NCBI GenBank assembly: GCA_023381255.1
Contig: JAMCTX010000016.1
Location: 1-51,323, forward strand
Length of the DNA: 51,323 nucleotides
Origin: Nitrososphaerota archaeon
Lineage (GTDB): Archaea; Thermoproteota; Nitrososphaeria; Conexivisphaerales; UBA164
Direction: 5' to 3'
Positions 49,691 to 51,323 of the stretch are shown in pieces; the first letter of the stretch is position 1, and each line of letters starts with the position of its first letter. Below the pieces are notes generated by a model, which had not been told where the DNA came from, searched no databases, and saw nothing but the letters and a program-made list of their open reading frames with translations. The position numbers were made by a program, and so were the translations under genes.

Positions 49691-49790
49691 TGACGGATTT
49701 AATTTCAGTCAAACAAATTTTGACGCCGCGCACATATTTTTGCAAAATTTGCAATAATAACAACTGTTAATGAAATATCTTATACAAAAG

Positions 49791-49802
49791 TTTTTAAAAA
49801 AC
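49791..49802 (+). promoter_or_regulatory. TATA box of the A/V-ATPase operon
   Basis: TTTTTAAAAAAC, about 29 nt before TTG 49825, so the mRNA should begin at or just before the atpF start. The 134-base gap 49691-49824 is otherwise AT-rich without a gene. Confidence 0.6.
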
Positions 49803-49824
49803 GGCTGTTATAAAATCATGTGCA

Positions 49825-50130
49825 TTGAAGGCTTTGGCAATAGGGGGTAAAAGATTTGTCATCTTTTTTAGGCTCATGGGGTTTGTAGGGGTGGAACTCA
49901 ACGGAACCAGCGCGCTTTATGAGGCTGAAAAAAGGTCAAGGGAATATGCGCTGATATGCCTGGACAGGGAATCGCTTGTAGGGCTTGAGGGGGAAGTCAG
50001 CGACCTTATGATGAGATCTCCCAACCCGGTTCTGCTGGTTGATCCGCCGTTTGAGGTAAAAGAAACTCCTGAGGGCGTGAGGTCTGAAATAATGAGGGCA
50101 ATGAGGTCGGGGTTAGTTGGAGGAAGTTGA
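49825..50130 (+). CDS. atpF: A/V-type ATPase subunit F
   Basis: 101 aa. KALAIGGKRFVIFFRLMGFV resembles the first strand and loop of subunit F, followed by EYALICLDRESLVGL and PVLLVDPPFE. Subunit F is part of the central stalk. TTG start is set by the TATA box. An ATG at 49818 in another frame closes after 10 codons. Overlaps atpE by 14 bases. Confidence 0.8.
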   Translation: MKALAIGGKRFVIFFRLMGFVGVELNGTSALYEAEKRSREYALICLDRESLVGLEGEVSDLMMRSPNPVLLVDPPFEVKETPEGVRSEIMRAMRSGLVGGS

Positions 50131-50674
50131 GGGAGTTATAGAGAAGGAAAGAAAGAGGGCAATGGAAGTGCTTGACCATGCACTTGAAACTGCTCTTGAG
50201 GAACTGCAAAGGGAAAGGGAAAAGGCTGCTGGGGAGGAGAAAGCATTGAGGGAAGAATCCAGGATGGAGCTGTCAAGGGTAAGAAGTTCAATGGTATCAG
50301 AGCAGGAGCTGGAATCGAGGAGGCTGGTTTCGAGGGCTGAGGATAATCTTCAGGAAAGGCTGATCAGTGAAGCGGTCGATGATCTTTTGCAAGACCCTGA
50401 TTATAAGAACATCCTTGATGCCATTTTTAAAAGGGTGTACAAAACAGTCGGAAGCGGGGCATCTGTGTTATATGGCGTGGACGATAAAGAAATCGTAAAA
50501 GCACTGGCAGATGAATACGGGGTAAAAGTAAAGGGCGAAGCTTCCTTTGCGAGGGGGTTCGCAATTGTGAAGGGCGACATGACGGCCTCATATTCAATAT
50601 TTGACATGGTAAGTGAGATAAAGAGAAACCTGAAAAGGGAAATTAGGAAGAGGGTGGGGCAAAGTGCCAGTTAA
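50117..50674 (+). CDS. atpE: A/V-type ATPase subunit E
   Basis: 185 aa. A long N-terminal coiled coil (about 5-85; LEELQREREKAAGEEKALRE) is followed by the globular C-terminal part (DLLQDPDYKNILDAIFKRVY) typical of the peripheral stalk subunit E. TTG 50117 lies inside atpF. The end overlaps the GTG of atpA by 11 bases. Confidence 0.82.
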   Translation: MEEVEGVIEKERKRAMEVLDHALETALEELQREREKAAGEEKALREESRMELSRVRSSMVSEQELESRRLVSRAEDNLQERLISEAVDDLLQDPDYKNILDAIFKRVYKTVGSGASVLYGVDDKEIVKALADEYGVKVKGEASFARGFAIVKGDMTASYSIFDMVSEIKRNLKREIRKRVGQSAS

Positions 50675-51323
50675 GGGTAAAATATCTGAGATCAGAGGCA
50701 CCGTTGTAAAGGCATCGGGAATGGGAAAGGCGCTCATGAACGAAATGGTGAAGGTGGGCGAACTTGGCCTCATAGGCGAGGTAGTTAGGCTGGAGGGCGA
50801 TAGCGCGTACATACAGGTTTATGAATTTACAACTGCCCTGAGGCCCGGGGAACCCGTTGTTGGGCTGGGCTCTCCGCTCTCTGTTATGCTTGGTCCCGGC
50901 ATGATGGGGAACATATATGATGGGTTGCAGAGGCCGCTCAGCTTTATTAAAGGGCACACCATCACCAGAGGTTATTCAGCGGACCCGATTGACACTGGAA
51001 AAAGGTGGAAATTTACGCCTTCGGTTAAGAAAGGTGACCGGGTTAATGAAGGGGCAAAGGTCGGTTATGTGGATGAAACCGACCTGATAAGGCACTATAT
51101 AATTATTCCCCCAGGCGTCAGCGGTCAGGTTGATGACGTTGTGCCTGAGGCCGAATATACGGTAAACGAGAGCATCGTTGAAATAAAGGGCGGGGACAAA
51201 AAGCGCTCCGTTTCGATGGTGCAAAAATGGCCTGTCAGGGTTCCCAGGCCTTTTTCAGACAGAATGCCCAGTTCAGAGCCCCTGGTAACCGGGCAGCGGG
51301 TCATAGATTCGCTTTTTCCGATT
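50664..51323 (+). CDS. atpA: A/V-type ATPase catalytic subunit A (5' part, cut by window edge)
   Basis: 220 codons from GTG 50664 to the right edge. The beta-barrel start (GKISEIRGTVVKASGMGKAL) and the bulge domain (GLGSPLSVMLGPGMMGNIYDG ... VSGQVDDVVPEAEYTVNES) are clear, and the frame ends in TGQRVIDSLFPI, just before the expected P-loop. Catalytic subunit that hydrolyses or makes ATP. B and D genes should follow outside the window. Confidence 0.95.
   Translation, partial: MPVKGKISEIRGTVVKASGMGKALMNEMVKVGELGLIGEVVRLEGDSAYIQVYEFTTALRPGEPVVGLGSPLSVMLGPGMMGNIYDGLQRPLSFIKGHTITRGYSADPIDTGKRWKFTPSVKKGDRVNEGAKVGYVDETDLIRHYIIIPPGVSGQVDDVVPEAEYTVNESIVEIKGGDKKRSVSMVQKWPVRVPRPFSDRMPSSEPLVTGQRVIDSLFPI

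Noticed and set aside
1-51323. CRISPR array or cas genes
   Set aside because: No regularly spaced direct repeats and no Cas-like protein were seen. The only short tandem repeats are coding repeats in the gene at 6571-7191.

Overview
The window is a stretch of archaeal chromosome, most likely from the Thermoplasmatota (Thermoplasmatales-like). The lineage is inferred from gene content: class I lysyl-tRNA synthetase, archaeal prolyl-tRNA synthetase, S17e, aIF1A, a GHMP-type shikimate kinase, the aspartate-semialdehyde route into the shikimate pathway, a ThiN fusion and an A/V-type ATPase. Regulation also fits: TATA boxes (TTTATATA/TTTAAA type) sit about 25-35 nt before many start codons, which implies mostly leaderless mRNAs. 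GTG and TTG starts are frequent and AGG/AGA/ATA codons are common. No tRNA, rRNA or CRISPR array was seen.

Region 1 (1-19.3 kb) is accessory. From 5838 leftward runs a compact minus-strand operon of at least 14 genes off the left edge. Nearly every junction is a 4-nt ATGA overlap. It encodes a ribbon-helix-helix-like protein, many orphan small proteins, and one 654-aa Walker ATPase with a C-terminal zinc finger that looks like a plasmid or virus replication protein. A divergent AbrB-like regulator gene (5968) faces it across a control region with a perfect 12-bp inverted repeat. Next come a coiled-coil protein and a membrane-anchored, spike-like protein with 14-residue repeats. From 7.5 to 16.3 kb there is an AT-rich, defence-island-like set: membrane proteins, two HEPN-type proteins with R-x4-H motifs (9068, 14913), two PD-(D/E)xK nuclease-like proteins (10216, 13973), a zinc-ribbon protein, and an ADP-ribosylglycohydrolase with an unrecognised 165-aa N-terminal region. 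A pair of about 45-bp inverted repeats brackets the last module (13365-16398). A 40-bp imperfect direct repeat brackets the following secreted-protein locus. A GC-rich tyrosine recombinase with a C-terminal zinc ribbon (18027-19172) marks the probable right edge of an integrated element.

Region 2 (19.3-39 kb) is ordinary chromosome. It holds acyl-CoA dehydrogenase, a DUF4382-like anchored protein, a GNAT acetyltransferase, an Lsm-like protein, DNA polymerase IV with aIF1A, TusA with a DsrE-like protein (sulfur relay), class I LysRS, an aldo-keto reductase, S17e, and a SerK-like ParB-fold kinase. These are followed by an ABC importer with a duplicated permease, a membrane-anchored CARDB/NEW3-like protein with an ABC-2 exporter, a PurM-like/ThiN fusion, a YeeE/YedE transporter and ProRS.

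Region 3 (39-48.7 kb) is one long overlapping operon: aspartate kinase, aspartate-semialdehyde dehydrogenase, ADTH synthase, dehydroquinate synthase II, AroD, AroE, archaeal AroK, AroA, AroC and a chorismate-mutase-like fusion. Together these cover the steps from aspartate through aspartate semialdehyde to chorismate, and possibly prephenate, in near pathway order. The window ends with a RidA homologue, a corrinoid adenosyltransferase and the start of the A/V-ATPase operon (F-E-A, with A cut by the right edge).
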